Positions 1 through 13,100 of a DNA stretch of 64,000 bases are shown piece by piece (position 1 is the first letter of the stretch; each line of letters starts with the position of its first letter). A program made the position numbers and the translations under genes. Source of the DNA: Leptasterias polaris (lineage: Eukaryota; Echinodermata; Asteroidea; Forcipulatida; Asteriidae); assembly GCA_037783415.1 (NCBI GenBank), contig JAZGTN010000016.1, forward strand, positions 3,283,001 to 3,347,000, given 5' to 3'. Under the pieces are notes generated by a model. The model worked only from the letters and a program-made list of their open reading frames with translations. It did no database searches and had not been told where the DNA came from.

Positions 1-791
1 ACGTATGCAATGTCGTGAAACAAATCGCGAATGTGTGCGCACACGAGTGCGAATATATTTGCAATGTCGTGAACGTTTATTGCATACCAAGTTGCATACC
101 TTTGGGATGATGTCATAGTTGCAGACAATTTGTTAGAGACCTAGGGAGTACGTGGCGCTACAGTCAGGCTCCTGTAAGCATGGCTATACAATAATGTGTA
201 CCCAAGAACTTGGCACCAGGCCAAGTTTCGCCAACATGTACTACAGCATAAGCTATCTACCTGCAGCCTACTAATAATTGTACTTGTGCTATTACAATCA
301 AGGTCGAAGAGTACGCACGCGCGAGGGTATTTTACGGTCAAACACGCCCATTTTATGTTAATAGCCCACGTTCGTCGTGGGAAAAAAAGAAATACGCCAC
401 CCGCCTCGCTTGCCTCACAACAATGACTACCGCTGCAATGACTACCGCTAATCTCACTGTGGGCAAGAAACCCCCCAGATCATTAGACATTTTATTCAAA
501 GGTATGCAACTTGGTATGCAATAAACGTTCACGACATTGCAAATATATTTGCAGACGTGTGCGCACATATTCGCGATTTGTTTCACGACATTGCATACCG
601 TGTGCGCACACATTCGCGATTTGTTTCACGACATTGCATACGTGTGCGCACACATTCGCGATTTGTTTCACGACATTGCGTACGTGTGCGCACATATTCG
701 CGAATTGTTTCACGACATTGCATACGTGTGCGCACATATTCGCGAATTGTTTCACGACATTGCATACGTATGCGCACACGTTTGCGATATG
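1..791. mobile_element. Fold-back (inverted-repeat) element with 42-bp tandem repeats in its arm, left end cut by the window
   Basis: Bases 1-106 are the reverse complement of about 498-640. The right arm then runs on as a tandem array with a 42-bp period: the word TGTGCGCACA recurs at 558, 601, 643, 685, 727 and 769 (one step is 43). Each unit carries that near-palindrome, a CGCGA word and TTTCACGACATTGCAT. The roughly 390 bp between the arms has no recognisable gene. Long inverted repeats built from short tandem units are typical of fold-back elements. The short open frames here, all rich in Cys/His/Ala/Arg, are translations of the 42-bp repeat (14 codons) and not genes. The left arm may also continue as a tandem array beyond the window edge. 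Confidence 0.7.
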
Positions 792-799
792 CAATGTCC

Positions 800-1130
800 C
801 TTCAGGGCCACCATACTAATGAGATTCCCGAAGCCACTCGGGTGTTTACTCACTTGCGTGCGTTTGTGACGAGTTACAAAACAAAGTGGTTGGAAAACGT
901 GTCTTTGGCGTTGTCATGTAAAGGCTACACGGCAATATCAGTTATCTGACCTGTTTAAATTATTAAATTTTAATCAAATTTATCAACCCAAAACTTCTAA
1001 TGAGTCCCGTTCAATAAAGGATAGGGTTATAGTGTGGCAAACTAAATTGAAAAACATTTCAGTCTTTGTCATGTATCACGTGTACAGTGTGAAGATAAAA
1101 TATTAAAATTTATTTATAATAATTATAAAT
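800..1130. other. Unique spacer between fold-back element and satellite
   Basis: AT-rich sequence without an open frame worth naming and without obvious repeats. I see nothing functional in it. Confidence 0.5.
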
Positions 1131-1183
1131 AGTCAAGTCAATGGCAATCGTTGATATTATCAAAGATTGCCATTGACTTGACT
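1131..1183. repeat. Hairpin at the left edge of the satellite array
   Basis: A perfect 19-bp inverted repeat, AGTCAAGTCAATGGCAATC at 1131-1149 and its complement at 1165-1183, with a 15-bp loop. The right arm is the start of the first 673-bp satellite unit. The left arm plus loop resembles an inverted copy of the sequence across a unit-to-unit junction, so the array opens with a short inverted piece of itself. Confidence 0.85.
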
Positions 1184-4100
1184 AATGCGTACCACAGACT
1201 ATAATTTTATTTTGATGTTACTTGTTATTGCAATACACAAGCTTGTGAGTGTTTCTTCCTACCGCATGTTATGGTGTATCACTTTGGGCGGCTGGGCGGT
1301 CCAGTGGCTAAAAGGTTAACTACAATCACTGTGAATAAGTACACTATATTCATATAAAAACCCGATTACGTAAAGATAAAGGAATCTTAACTCATTTTGA
1401 AGCAAAATCATAAAGTCTGGGTTGGTAGAACACCCAATGTATCTGAAAAGGCCCTATGTACAGTTTTTGTCTTTTTCGTGAATATTTTTGTTGAATAACC
1501 GAATTATTTCTTGTACGAAGGTGATAAGTCCCTAGGGAACACAATAAGTGCCTCTCGTTAACGGCTTCCGGTGATTTTTATGGCGACTATTTTTCATAAG
1601 GTTAAAATGAACACAATAGTTTTTGAAGCCTTTTATCTGGCATCAAAATAATACTCATACTGATTAATTGCTAAGCCAATAGTTTTTGATAGTATCATCA
1701 TAATGAAAGAAAATTACTCCTTTTTTTGTTACAAATGAGCGTGGTTTTGGTGAAAGCTACAAAATGTCATCATCATTAGCATTACAATTGTTACAAGTCC
1801 TGTGTGAAGGGGAAAATATCAAATTATTGATATTAACGATTGCCATTGACTTGACTAATGCGTACCACAGGCTATAATTTTATTTTGATGTTACTTTTTA
1901 TTGCAATACACAAGCTTGTGAGTGTTTCTTCCTACCGCATGTTATGGTGTATCACTTTGGGCGGCTGGGCGGTCCAGTGGCTAAAAGGTTAACTACAATC
2001 ACTGTGAATAAGTACACTATATTCATATAAAAACCCGATTACGTAAAGATAAAGGAATCTTAACTCATTTTGAAGCAAAATCATAAAGTCTGGGTTGGTA
2101 GAACACCCAATGTATCTGAAAAGGCCCTATGTACAGTTTTTGTCTTTTTCGTGAATATTTTTGTTGAATAACCGAATTATTTCTTGTACGAAGGTGATAA
2201 GTCCCTAGGGAACACAATAAGTGCCTCTCGTTAACGGCTTCCGGTGATTTTTATGGCGACTATTTTTCATAAGGTTAAAATGAACACAATAGTTTTTGAA
2301 GCCTTTTATCTGGCATCAAAATAATACTCATACTGATTAATTGCTAAGCCAATAGTTTTTGATAGTATCATCATAATGAAAGAAAATTACTCCTTTTTTT
2401 GTTACAAATGAGCGTGGTTTTGGTGAAAGCTACAAAATGTCATCATCATTAGCATTACAATTGTTACAAGTCCTGTGTGAAGGGGAAAATATCAAATTAT
2501 TGATATTAACGATTGCCATTGACTTGACTAATGCGTACCACAGGCTATAATTTTATTTTGATGTTACTTTTTATTGCAATACACAAGCTTGTGAGTGTTT
2601 CTTCCTACCGCATGTTATGGTGTATCACTTTGGGCGGCTGGGCGGTCCAGTGGCTAAAAGGTTAACTACAATCACTGTGAATAAGTACACTATATTCATA
2701 TAAAAACCCGATTACGTAAAGATAAAGGAATCTTAACTCATTTTGAAGCAAAATCATAAAGTCTGGGTTGGTAGAACACCCAATGTATCTGAAAAGGCCC
2801 TATGTACAGTTTTTGTCTTTTTCGTGAATATTTTTGTTGAATAACCGAATTATTTCTTGTACGAAGGTGATAAGTCCCTAGGGAACACAATAAGTGCCTC
2901 TCGTTAACGGCTTCCGGTGATTTTTATGGCGACTATTTTTCATAAGGTTAAAATGAACACAATAGTTTTTGAAGCCTTTTATCTGGCATCAAAATAATAC
3001 TCATACTGATTAATTGCTAAGCCAATAGTTTTTGATAGTATCATCATAATGAAAGAAAATTACTCCTTTTTTTGTTACAAATGAGCGTGGTTTTGGTGAA
3101 AGCTACAAAATGTCATCATCATTAGCATTACAATTGTTACAAGTCCTGTGTGAAGGGGAAAATATCAAATTATTGATATTAACGATTGCCATTGACTTGA
3201 CTAATGCGTACCACAGGCTATAATTTTATTTTGATGTTACTTTTTATTGCAATACACAAGCTTGTGAGTGTTTCTTCCTACCGCATGTTATGGTGTATCA
3301 CTTTGGGCGGCTGGGCGGTCCAGTGGCTAAAAGGTTAACTACAATCACTGTGAATAAGTACACTATATTCATATAAAAACCCGATTACGTAAAGATAAAG
3401 GAATCTTAACTCATTTTGAAGCAAAATCATAAAGTCTGGGTTGGTAGAACACCCAATGTATCTGAAAAGGCCCTATGTACAGTTTTTGTCTTTTTCGTGA
3501 ATATTTTTGTTGAATAACCGAATTATTTCTTGTACGAAGGTGATAAGTCCCTAGGGAACACAATAAGTGCCTCTCGTTAACGGCTTCCGGTGATTTTTAT
3601 GGCGACTATTTTTCATAAGGTTAAAATGAACACAATAGTTTTTGAAGCCTTTTATCTGGCATCAAAATAATACTCATACTGATTAATTGCTAAGCCAATA
3701 GTTTTTGATAGTATCATCATAATGAAAGAAAATTACTCCTTTTTTTGTTACAAATGAGCGTGGTTTTGGTGAAAGCTACAAAATGTCATCATCATTAGCA
3801 TTACAATTGTTACAAGTCCTGTGTGAAGGGGAAAATATCAAATTATTGATATTAACGATTGCCATTGACTTGACTAATGCGTACCACAGGCTATAATTTT
3901 ATTTTGATGTTACTTTTTATTGCAATACACAAGCTTGTGAGTGTTTCTTCCTACCGCATGTTATGGTGTATCACTTTGGGCGGCTGGGCGGTCCAGTGGC
4001 TAAAAGGTTAACTACAATCACTGTGAATAAGTACACTATATTCATATAAAAACCCGATTACGTAAAGATAAAGGAATCTTAACTCATTTTGAAGCAAAAT

Positions 4101-7100
4101 CATAAAGTCTGGGTTGGTAGAACACCCAATGTATCTGAAAAGGCCCTATGTACAGTTTTTGTCTTTTTCGTGAATATTTTTGTTGAATAACCGAATTATT
4201 TCTTGTACGAAGGTGATAAGTCCCTAGGGAACACAATAAGTGCCTCTCGTTAACGGCTTCCGGTGATTTTTATGGCGACTATTTTTCATAAGGTTAAAAT
4301 GAACACAATAGTTTTTGAAGCCTTTTATCTGGCATCAAAATAATACTCATACTGATTAATTGCTAAGCCAATAGTTTTTGATAGTATCATCATAATGAAA
4401 GAAAATTACTCCTTTTTTTGTTACAAATGAGCGTGGTTTTGGTGAAAGCTACAAAATGTCATCATCATTAGCATTACAATTGTTACAAGTCCTGTGTGAA
4501 GGGGAAAATATCAAATTATTGATATTAACGATTGCCATTGACTTGACTAATGCGTACCACAGGCTATAATTTTATTTTGATGTTACTTTTTATTGCAATA
4601 CACAAGCTTGTGAGTGTTTCTTCCTACCGCATGTTATGGTGTATCACTTTGGGCGGCTGGGCGGTCCAGTGGCTAAAAGGTTAACTACAATCACTGTGAA
4701 TAAGTACACTATATTCATATAAAAACCCGATTACGTAAAGATAAAGGAATCTTAACTCATTTTGAAGCAAAATCATAAAGTCTGGGTTGGTAGAACACCC
4801 AATGTATCTGAAAAGGCCCTATGTACAGTTTTTGTCTTTTTCGTGAATATTTTTGTTGAATAACCGAATTATTTCTTGTACGAAGGTGATAAGTCCCTAG
4901 GGAACACAATAAGTGCCTCTCGTTAACGGCTTCCGGTGATTTTTATGGCGACTATTTTTCATAAGGTTAAAATGAACACAATAGTTTTTGAAGCCTTTTA
5001 TCTGGCATCAAAATAATACTCATACTGATTAATTGCTAAGCCAATAGTTTTTGATAGTATCATCATAATGAAAGAAAATTACTCCTTTTTTTGTTACAAA
5101 TGAGCGTGGTTTTGGTGAAAGCTACAAAATGTCATCATCATTAGCATTACAATTGTTACAAGTCCTGTGTGAAGGGGAAAATATCAAATTATTGATATTA
5201 ACGATTGCCATTGACTTGACTAATGCGTACCACAGGCTATAATTTTATTTTGATGTTACTTTTTATTGCAATACACAAGCTTGTGAGTGTTTCTTCCTAC
5301 CGCATGTTATGGTGTATCACTTTGGGCGGCTGGGCGGTCCAGTGGCTAAAAGGTTAACTACAATCACTGTGAATAAGTACACTATATTCATATAAAAACC
5401 CGATTACGTAAAGATAAAGGAATCTTAACTCATTTTGAAGCAAAATCATAAAGTCTGGGTTGGTAGAACACCCAATGTATCTGAAAAGGCCCTATGTACA
5501 GTTTTTGTCTTTTTCGTGAATATTTTTGTTGAATAACCGAATTATTTCTTGTACGAAGGTGATAAGTCCCTAGGGAACACAATAAGTGCCTCTCGTTAAC
5601 GGCTTCCGGTGATTTTTATGGCGACTATTTTTCATAAGGTTAAAATGAACACAATAGTTTTTGAAGCCTTTTATCTGGCATCAAAATAATACTCATACTG
5701 ATTAATTGCTAAGCCAATAGTTTTTGATAGTATCATCATAATGAAAGAAAATTACTCCTTTTTTTGTTACAAATGAGCGTGGTTTTGGTGAAAGCTACAA
5801 AATGTCATCATCATTAGCATTACAATTGTTACAAGTCCTGTGTGAAGGGGAAAATATCAAATTATTGATATTAACGATTGCCATTGACTTGACTAATGCG
5901 TACCACAGGCTATAATTTTATTTTGATGTTACTTTTTATTGCAATACACAAGCTTGTGAGTGTTTCTTCCTACCGCATGTTATGGTGTATCACTTTGGGC
6001 GGCTGGGCGGTCCAGTGGCTAAAAGGTTAACTACAATCACTGTGAATAAGTACACTATATTCATATAAAAACCCGATTACGTAAAGATAAAGGAATCTTA
6101 ACTCATTTTGAAGCAAAATCATAAAGTCTGGGTTGGTAGAACACCCAATGTATCTGAAAAGGCCCTATGTACAGTTTTTGTCTTTTTCGTGAATATTTTT
6201 GTTGAATAACCGAATTATTTCTTGTACGAAGGTGATAAGTCCCTAGGGAACACAATAAGTGCCTCTCGTTAACGGCTTCCGGTGATTTTTATGGCGACTA
6301 TTTTTCATAAGGTTAAAATGAACACAATAGTTTTTGAAGCCTTTTATCTGGCATCAAAATAATACTCATACTGATTAATTGCTAAGCCAATAGTTTTTGA
6401 TAGTATCATCATAATGAAAGAAAATTACTCCTTTTTTTGTTACAAATGAGCGTGGTTTTGGTGAAAGCTACAAAATGTCATCATCATTAGCATTACAATT
6501 GTTACAAGTCCTGTGTGAAGGGGAAAATATCAAATTATTGATATTAACGATTGCCATTGACTTGACTAATGCGTACCACAGGCTATAATTTTATTTTGAT
6601 GTTACTTTTTATTGCAATACACAAGCTTGTGAGTGTTTCTTCCTACCGCATGTTATGGTGTATCACTTTGGGCGGCTGGGCGGTCCAGTGGCTAAAAGGT
6701 TAACTACAATCACTGTGAATAAGTACACTATATTCATATAAAAACCCGATTACGTAAAGATAAAGGAATCTTAACTCATTTTGAAGCAAAATCATAAAGT
6801 CTGGGTTGGTAGAACACCCAATGTATCTGAAAAGGCCCTATGTACAGTTTTTGTCTTTTTCGTGAATATTTTTGTTGAATAACCGAATTATTTCTTGTAC
6901 GAAGGTGATAAGTCCCTAGGGAACACAATAAGTGCCTCTCGTTAACGGCTTCCGGTGATTTTTATGGCGACTATTTTTCATAAGGTTAAAATGAACACAA
7001 TAGTTTTTGAAGCCTTTTATCTGGCATCAAAATAATACTCATACTGATTAATTGCTAAGCCAATAGTTTTTGATAGTATCATCATAATGAAAGAAAATTA

Positions 7101-10100
7101 CTCCTTTTTTTGTTACAAATGAGCGTGGTTTTGGTGAAAGCTACAAAATGTCATCATCATTAGCATTACAATTGTTACAAGTCCTGTGTGAAGGGGAAAA
7201 TATCAAATTATTGATATTAACGATTGCCATTGACTTGACTAATGCGTACCACAGGCTATAATTTTATTTTGATGTTACTTTTTATTGCAATACACAAGCT
7301 TGTGAGTGTTTCTTCCTACCGCATGTTATGGTGTATCACTTTGGGCGGCTGGGCGGTCCAGTGGCTAAAAGGTTAACTACAATCACTGTGAATAAGTACA
7401 CTATATTCATATAAAAACCCGATTACGTAAAGATAAAGGAATCTTAACTCATTTTGAAGCAAAATCATAAAGTCTGGGTTGGTAGAACACCCAATGTATC
7501 TGAAAAGGCCCTATGTACAGTTTTTGTCTTTTTCGTGAATATTTTTGTTGAATAACCGAATTATTTCTTGTACGAAGGTGATAAGTCCCTAGGGAACACA
7601 ATAAGTGCCTCTCGTTAACGGCTTCCGGTGATTTTTATGGCGACTATTTTTCATAAGGTTAAAATGAACACAATAGTTTTTGAAGCCTTTTATCTGGCAT
7701 CAAAATAATACTCATACTGATTAATTGCTAAGCCAATAGTTTTTGATAGTATCATCATAATGAAAGAAAATTACTCCTTTTTTTGTTACAAATGAGCGTG
7801 GTTTTGGTGAAAGCTACAAAATGTCATCATCATTAGCATTACAATTGTTACAAGTCCTGTGTGAAGGGGAAAATATCAAATTATTGATATTAACGATTGC
7901 CATTGACTTGACTAATGCGTACCACAGGCTATAATTTTATTTTGATGTTACTTTTTATTGCAATACACAAGCTTGTGAGTGTTTCTTCCTACCGCATGTT
8001 ATGGTGTATCACTTTGGGCGGCTGGGCGGTCCAGTGGCTAAAAGGTTAACTACAATCACTGTGAATAAGTACACTATATTCATATAAAAACCCGATTACG
8101 TAAAGATAAAGGAATCTTAACTCATTTTGAAGCAAAATCATAAAGTCTGGGTTGGTAGAACACCCAATGTATCTGAAAAGGCCCTATGTACAGTTTTTGT
8201 CTTTTTCGTGAATATTTTTGTTGAATAACCGAATTATTTCTTGTACGAAGGTGATAAGTCCCTAGGGAACACAATAAGTGCCTCTCGTTAACGGCTTCCG
8301 GTGATTTTTATGGCGACTATTTTTCATAAGGTTAAAATGAACACAATAGTTTTTGAAGCCTTTTATCTGGCATCAAAATAATACTCATACTGATTAATTG
8401 CTAAGCCAATAGTTTTTGATAGTATCATCATAATGAAAGAAAATTACTCCTTTTTTTGTTACAAATGAGCGTGGTTTTGGTGAAAGCTACAAAATGTCAT
8501 CATCATTAGCATTACAATTGTTACAAGTCCTGTGTGAAGGGGAAAATATCAAATTATTGATATTAACGATTGCCATTGACTTGACTAATGCGTACCACAG
8601 GCTATAATTTTATTTTGATGTTACTTTTTATTGCAATACACAAGCTTGTGAGTGTTTCTTCCTACCGCATGTTATGGTGTATCACTTTGGGCGGCTGGGC
8701 GGTCCAGTGGCTAAAAGGTTAACTACAATCACTGTGAATAAGTACACTATATTCATATAAAAACCCGATTACGTAAAGATAAAGGAATCTTAACTCATTT
8801 TGAAGCAAAATCATAAAGTCTGGGTTGGTAGAACACCCAATGTATCTGAAAAGGCCCTATGTACAGTTTTTGTCTTTTTCGTGAATATTTTTGTTGAATA
8901 ACCGAATTATTTCTTGTACGAAGGTGATAAGTCCCTAGGGAACACAATAAGTGCCTCTCGTTAACGGCTTCCGGTGATTTTTATGGCGACTATTTTTCAT
9001 AAGGTTAAAATGAACACAATAGTTTTTGAAGCCTTTTATCTGGCATCAAAATAATACTCATACTGATTAATTGCTAAGCCAATAGTTTTTGATAGTATCA
9101 TCATAATGAAAGAAAATTACTCCTTTTTTTGTTACAAATGAGCGTGGTTTTGGTGAAAGCTACAAAATGTCATCATCATTAGCATTACAATTGTTACAAG
9201 TCCTGTGTGAAGGGGAAAATATCAAATTATTGATATTAACGATTGCCATTGACTTGACTAATGCGTACCACAGGCTATAATTTTATTTTGATGTTACTTT
9301 TTATTGCAATACACAAGCTTGTGAGTGTTTCTTCCTACCGCATGTTATGGTGTATCACTTTGGGCGGCTGGGCGGTCCAGTGGCTAAAAGGTTAACTACA
9401 ATCACTGTGAATAAGTACACTATATTCATATAAAAACCCGATTACGTAAAGATAAAGGAATCTTAACTCATTTTGAAGCAAAATCATAAAGTCTGGGTTG
9501 GTAGAACACCCAATGTATCTGAAAAGGCCCTATGTACAGTTTTTGTCTTTTTCGTGAATATTTTTGTTGAATAACCGAATTATTTCTTGTACGAAGGTGA
9601 TAAGTCCCTAGGGAACACAATAAGTGCCTCTCGTTAACGGCTTCCGGTGATTTTTATGGCGACTATTTTTCATAAGGTTAAAATGAACACAATAGTTTTT
9701 GAAGCCTTTTATCTGGCATCAAAATAATACTCATACTGATTAATTGCTAAGCCAATAGTTTTTGATAGTATCATCATAATGAAAGAAAATTACTCCTTTT
9801 TTTGTTACAAATGAGCGTGGTTTTGGTGAAAGCTACAAAATGTCATCATCATTAGCATTACAATTGTTACAAGTCCTGTGTGAAGGGGAAAATATCAAAT
9901 TATTGATATTAACGATTGCCATTGACTTGACTAATGCGTACCACAGGCTATAATTTTATTTTGATGTTACTTTTTATTGCAATACACAAGCTTGTGAGTG
10001 TTTCTTCCTACCGCATGTTATGGTGTATCACTTTGGGCGGCTGGGCGGTCCAGTGGCTAAAAGGTTAACTACAATCACTGTGAATAAGTACACTATATTC

Positions 10101-13100
10101 ATATAAAAACCCGATTACGTAAAGATAAAGGAATCTTAACTCATTTTGAAGCAAAATCATAAAGTCTGGGTTGGTAGAACACCCAATGTATCTGAAAAGG
10201 CCCTATGTACAGTTTTTGTCTTTTTCGTGAATATTTTTGTTGAATAACCGAATTATTTCTTGTACGAAGGTGATAAGTCCCTAGGGAACACAATAAGTGC
10301 CTCTCGTTAACGGCTTCCGGTGATTTTTATGGCGACTATTTTTCATAAGGTTAAAATGAACACAATAGTTTTTGAAGCCTTTTATCTGGCATCAAAATAA
10401 TACTCATACTGATTAATTGCTAAGCCAATAGTTTTTGATAGTATCATCATAATGAAAGAAAATTACTCCTTTTTTTGTTACAAATGAGCGTGGTTTTGGT
10501 GAAAGCTACAAAATGTCATCATCATTAGCATTACAATTGTTACAAGTCCTGTGTGAAGGGGAAAATATCAAATTATTGATATTAACGATTGCCATTGACT
10601 TGACTAATGCGTACCACAGGCTATAATTTTATTTTGATGTTACTTTTTATTGCAATACACAAGCTTGTGAGTGTTTCTTCCTACCGCATGTTATGGTGTA
10701 TCACTTTGGGCGGCTGGGCGGTCCAGTGGCTAAAAGGTTAACTACAATCACTGTGAATAAGTACACTATATTCATATAAAAACCCGATTACGTAAAGATA
10801 AAGGAATCTTAACTCATTTTGAAGCAAAATCATAAAGTCTGGGTTGGTAGAACACCCAATGTATCTGAAAAGGCCCTATGTACAGTTTTTGTCTTTTTCG
10901 TGAATATTTTTGTTGAATAACCGAATTATTTCTTGTACGAAGGTGATAAGTCCCTAGGGAACACAATAAGTGCCTCTCGTTAACGGCTTCCGGTGATTTT
11001 TATGGCGACTATTTTTCATAAGGTTAAAATGAACACAATAGTTTTTGAAGCCTTTTATCTGGCATCAAAATAATACTCATACTGATTAATTGCTAAGCCA
11101 ATAGTTTTTGATAGTATCATCATAATGAAAGAAAATTACTCCTTTTTTTGTTACAAATGAGCGTGGTTTTGGTGAAAGCTACAAAATGTCATCATCATTA
11201 GCATTACAATTGTTACAAGTCCTGTGTGAAGGGGAAAATATCAAATTATTGATATTAACGATTGCCATTGACTTGACTAATGCGTACCACAGGCTATAAT
11301 TTTATTTTGATGTTACTTTTTATTGCAATACACAAGCTTGTGAGTGTTTCTTCCTACCGCATGTTATGGTGTATCACTTTGGGCGGCTGGGCGGTCCAGT
11401 GGCTAAAAGGTTAACTACAATCACTGTGAATAAGTACACTATATTCATATAAAAACCCGATTACGTAAAGATAAAGGAATCTTAACTCATTTTGAAGCAA
11501 AATCATAAAGTCTGGGTTGGTAGAACACCCAATGTATCTGAAAAGGCCCTATGTACAGTTTTTGTCTTTTTCGTGAATATTTTTGTTGAATAACCGAATT
11601 ATTTCTTGTACGAAGGTGATAAGTCCCTAGGGAACACAATAAGTGCCTCTCGTTAACGGCTTCCGGTGATTTTTATGGCGACTATTTTTCATAAGGTTAA
11701 AATGAACACAATAGTTTTTGAAGCCTTTTATCTGGCATCAAAATAATACTCATACTGATTAATTGCTAAGCCAATAGTTTTTGATAGTATCATCATAATG
11801 AAAGAAAATTACTCCTTTTTTTGTTACAAATGAGCGTGGTTTTGGTGAAAGCTACAAAATGTCATCATCATTAGCATTACAATTGTTACAAGTCCTGTGT
11901 GAAGGGGAAAATATCAAATTATTGATATTAACGATTGCCATTGACTTGACTAATGCGTACCACAGGCTATAATTTTATTTTGATGTTACTTTTTATTGCA
12001 ATACACAAGCTTGTGAGTGTTTCTTCCTACCGCATGTTATGGTGTATCACTTTGGGCGGCTGGGCGGTCCAGTGGCTAAAAGGTTAACTACAATCACTGT
12101 GAATAAGTACACTATATTCATATAAAAACCCGATTACGTAAAGATAAAGGAATCTTAACTCATTTTGAAGCAAAATCATAAAGTCTGGGTTGGTAGAACA
12201 CCCAATGTATCTGAAAAGGCCCTATGTACAGTTTTTGTCTTTTTCGTGAATATTTTTGTTGAATAACCGAATTATTTCTTGTACGAAGGTGATAAGTCCC
12301 TAGGGAACACAATAAGTGCCTCTCGTTAACGGCTTCCGGTGATTTTTATGGCGACTATTTTTCATAAGGTTAAAATGAACACAATAGTTTTTGAAGCCTT
12401 TTATCTGGCATCAAAATAATACTCATACTGATTAATTGCTAAGCCAATAGTTTTTGATAGTATCATCATAATGAAAGAAAATTACTCCTTTTTTTGTTAC
12501 AAATGAGCGTGGTTTTGGTGAAAGCTACAAAATGTCATCATCATTAGCATTACAATTGTTACAAGTCCTGTGTGAAGGGGAAAATATCAAATTATTGATA
12601 TTAACGATTGCCATTGACTTGACTAATGCGTACCACAGGCTATAATTTTATTTTGATGTTACTTTTTATTGCAATACACAAGCTTGTGAGTGTTTCTTCC
12701 TACCGCATGTTATGGTGTATCACTTTGGGCGGCTGGGCGGTCCAGTGGCTAAAAGGTTAACTACAATCACTGTGAATAAGTACACTATATTCATATAAAA
12801 ACCCGATTACGTAAAGATAAAGGAATCTTAACTCATTTTGAAGCAAAATCATAAAGTCTGGGTTGGTAGAACACCCAATGTATCTGAAAAGGCCCTATGT
12901 ACAGTTTTTGTCTTTTTCGTGAATATTTTTGTTGAATAACCGAATTATTTCTTGTACGAAGGTGATAAGTCCCTAGGGAACACAATAAGTGCCTCTCGTT
13001 AACGGCTTCCGGTGATTTTTATGGCGACTATTTTTCATAAGGTTAAAATGAACACAATAGTTTTTGAAGCCTTTTATCTGGCATCAAAATAATACTCATA

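Noticed and set aside
558..791. Regular 42-bp repeats resembling a CRISPR array
   Set aside because: Units are contiguous without unique spacers, the setting is eukaryotic, and the array is the arm of an inverted-repeat element.
1290..1330. Satellite unit as a tRNA-derived SINE
   Set aside because: Box A-like word only; no box B and no tRNA-like fold in the 673-bp unit.
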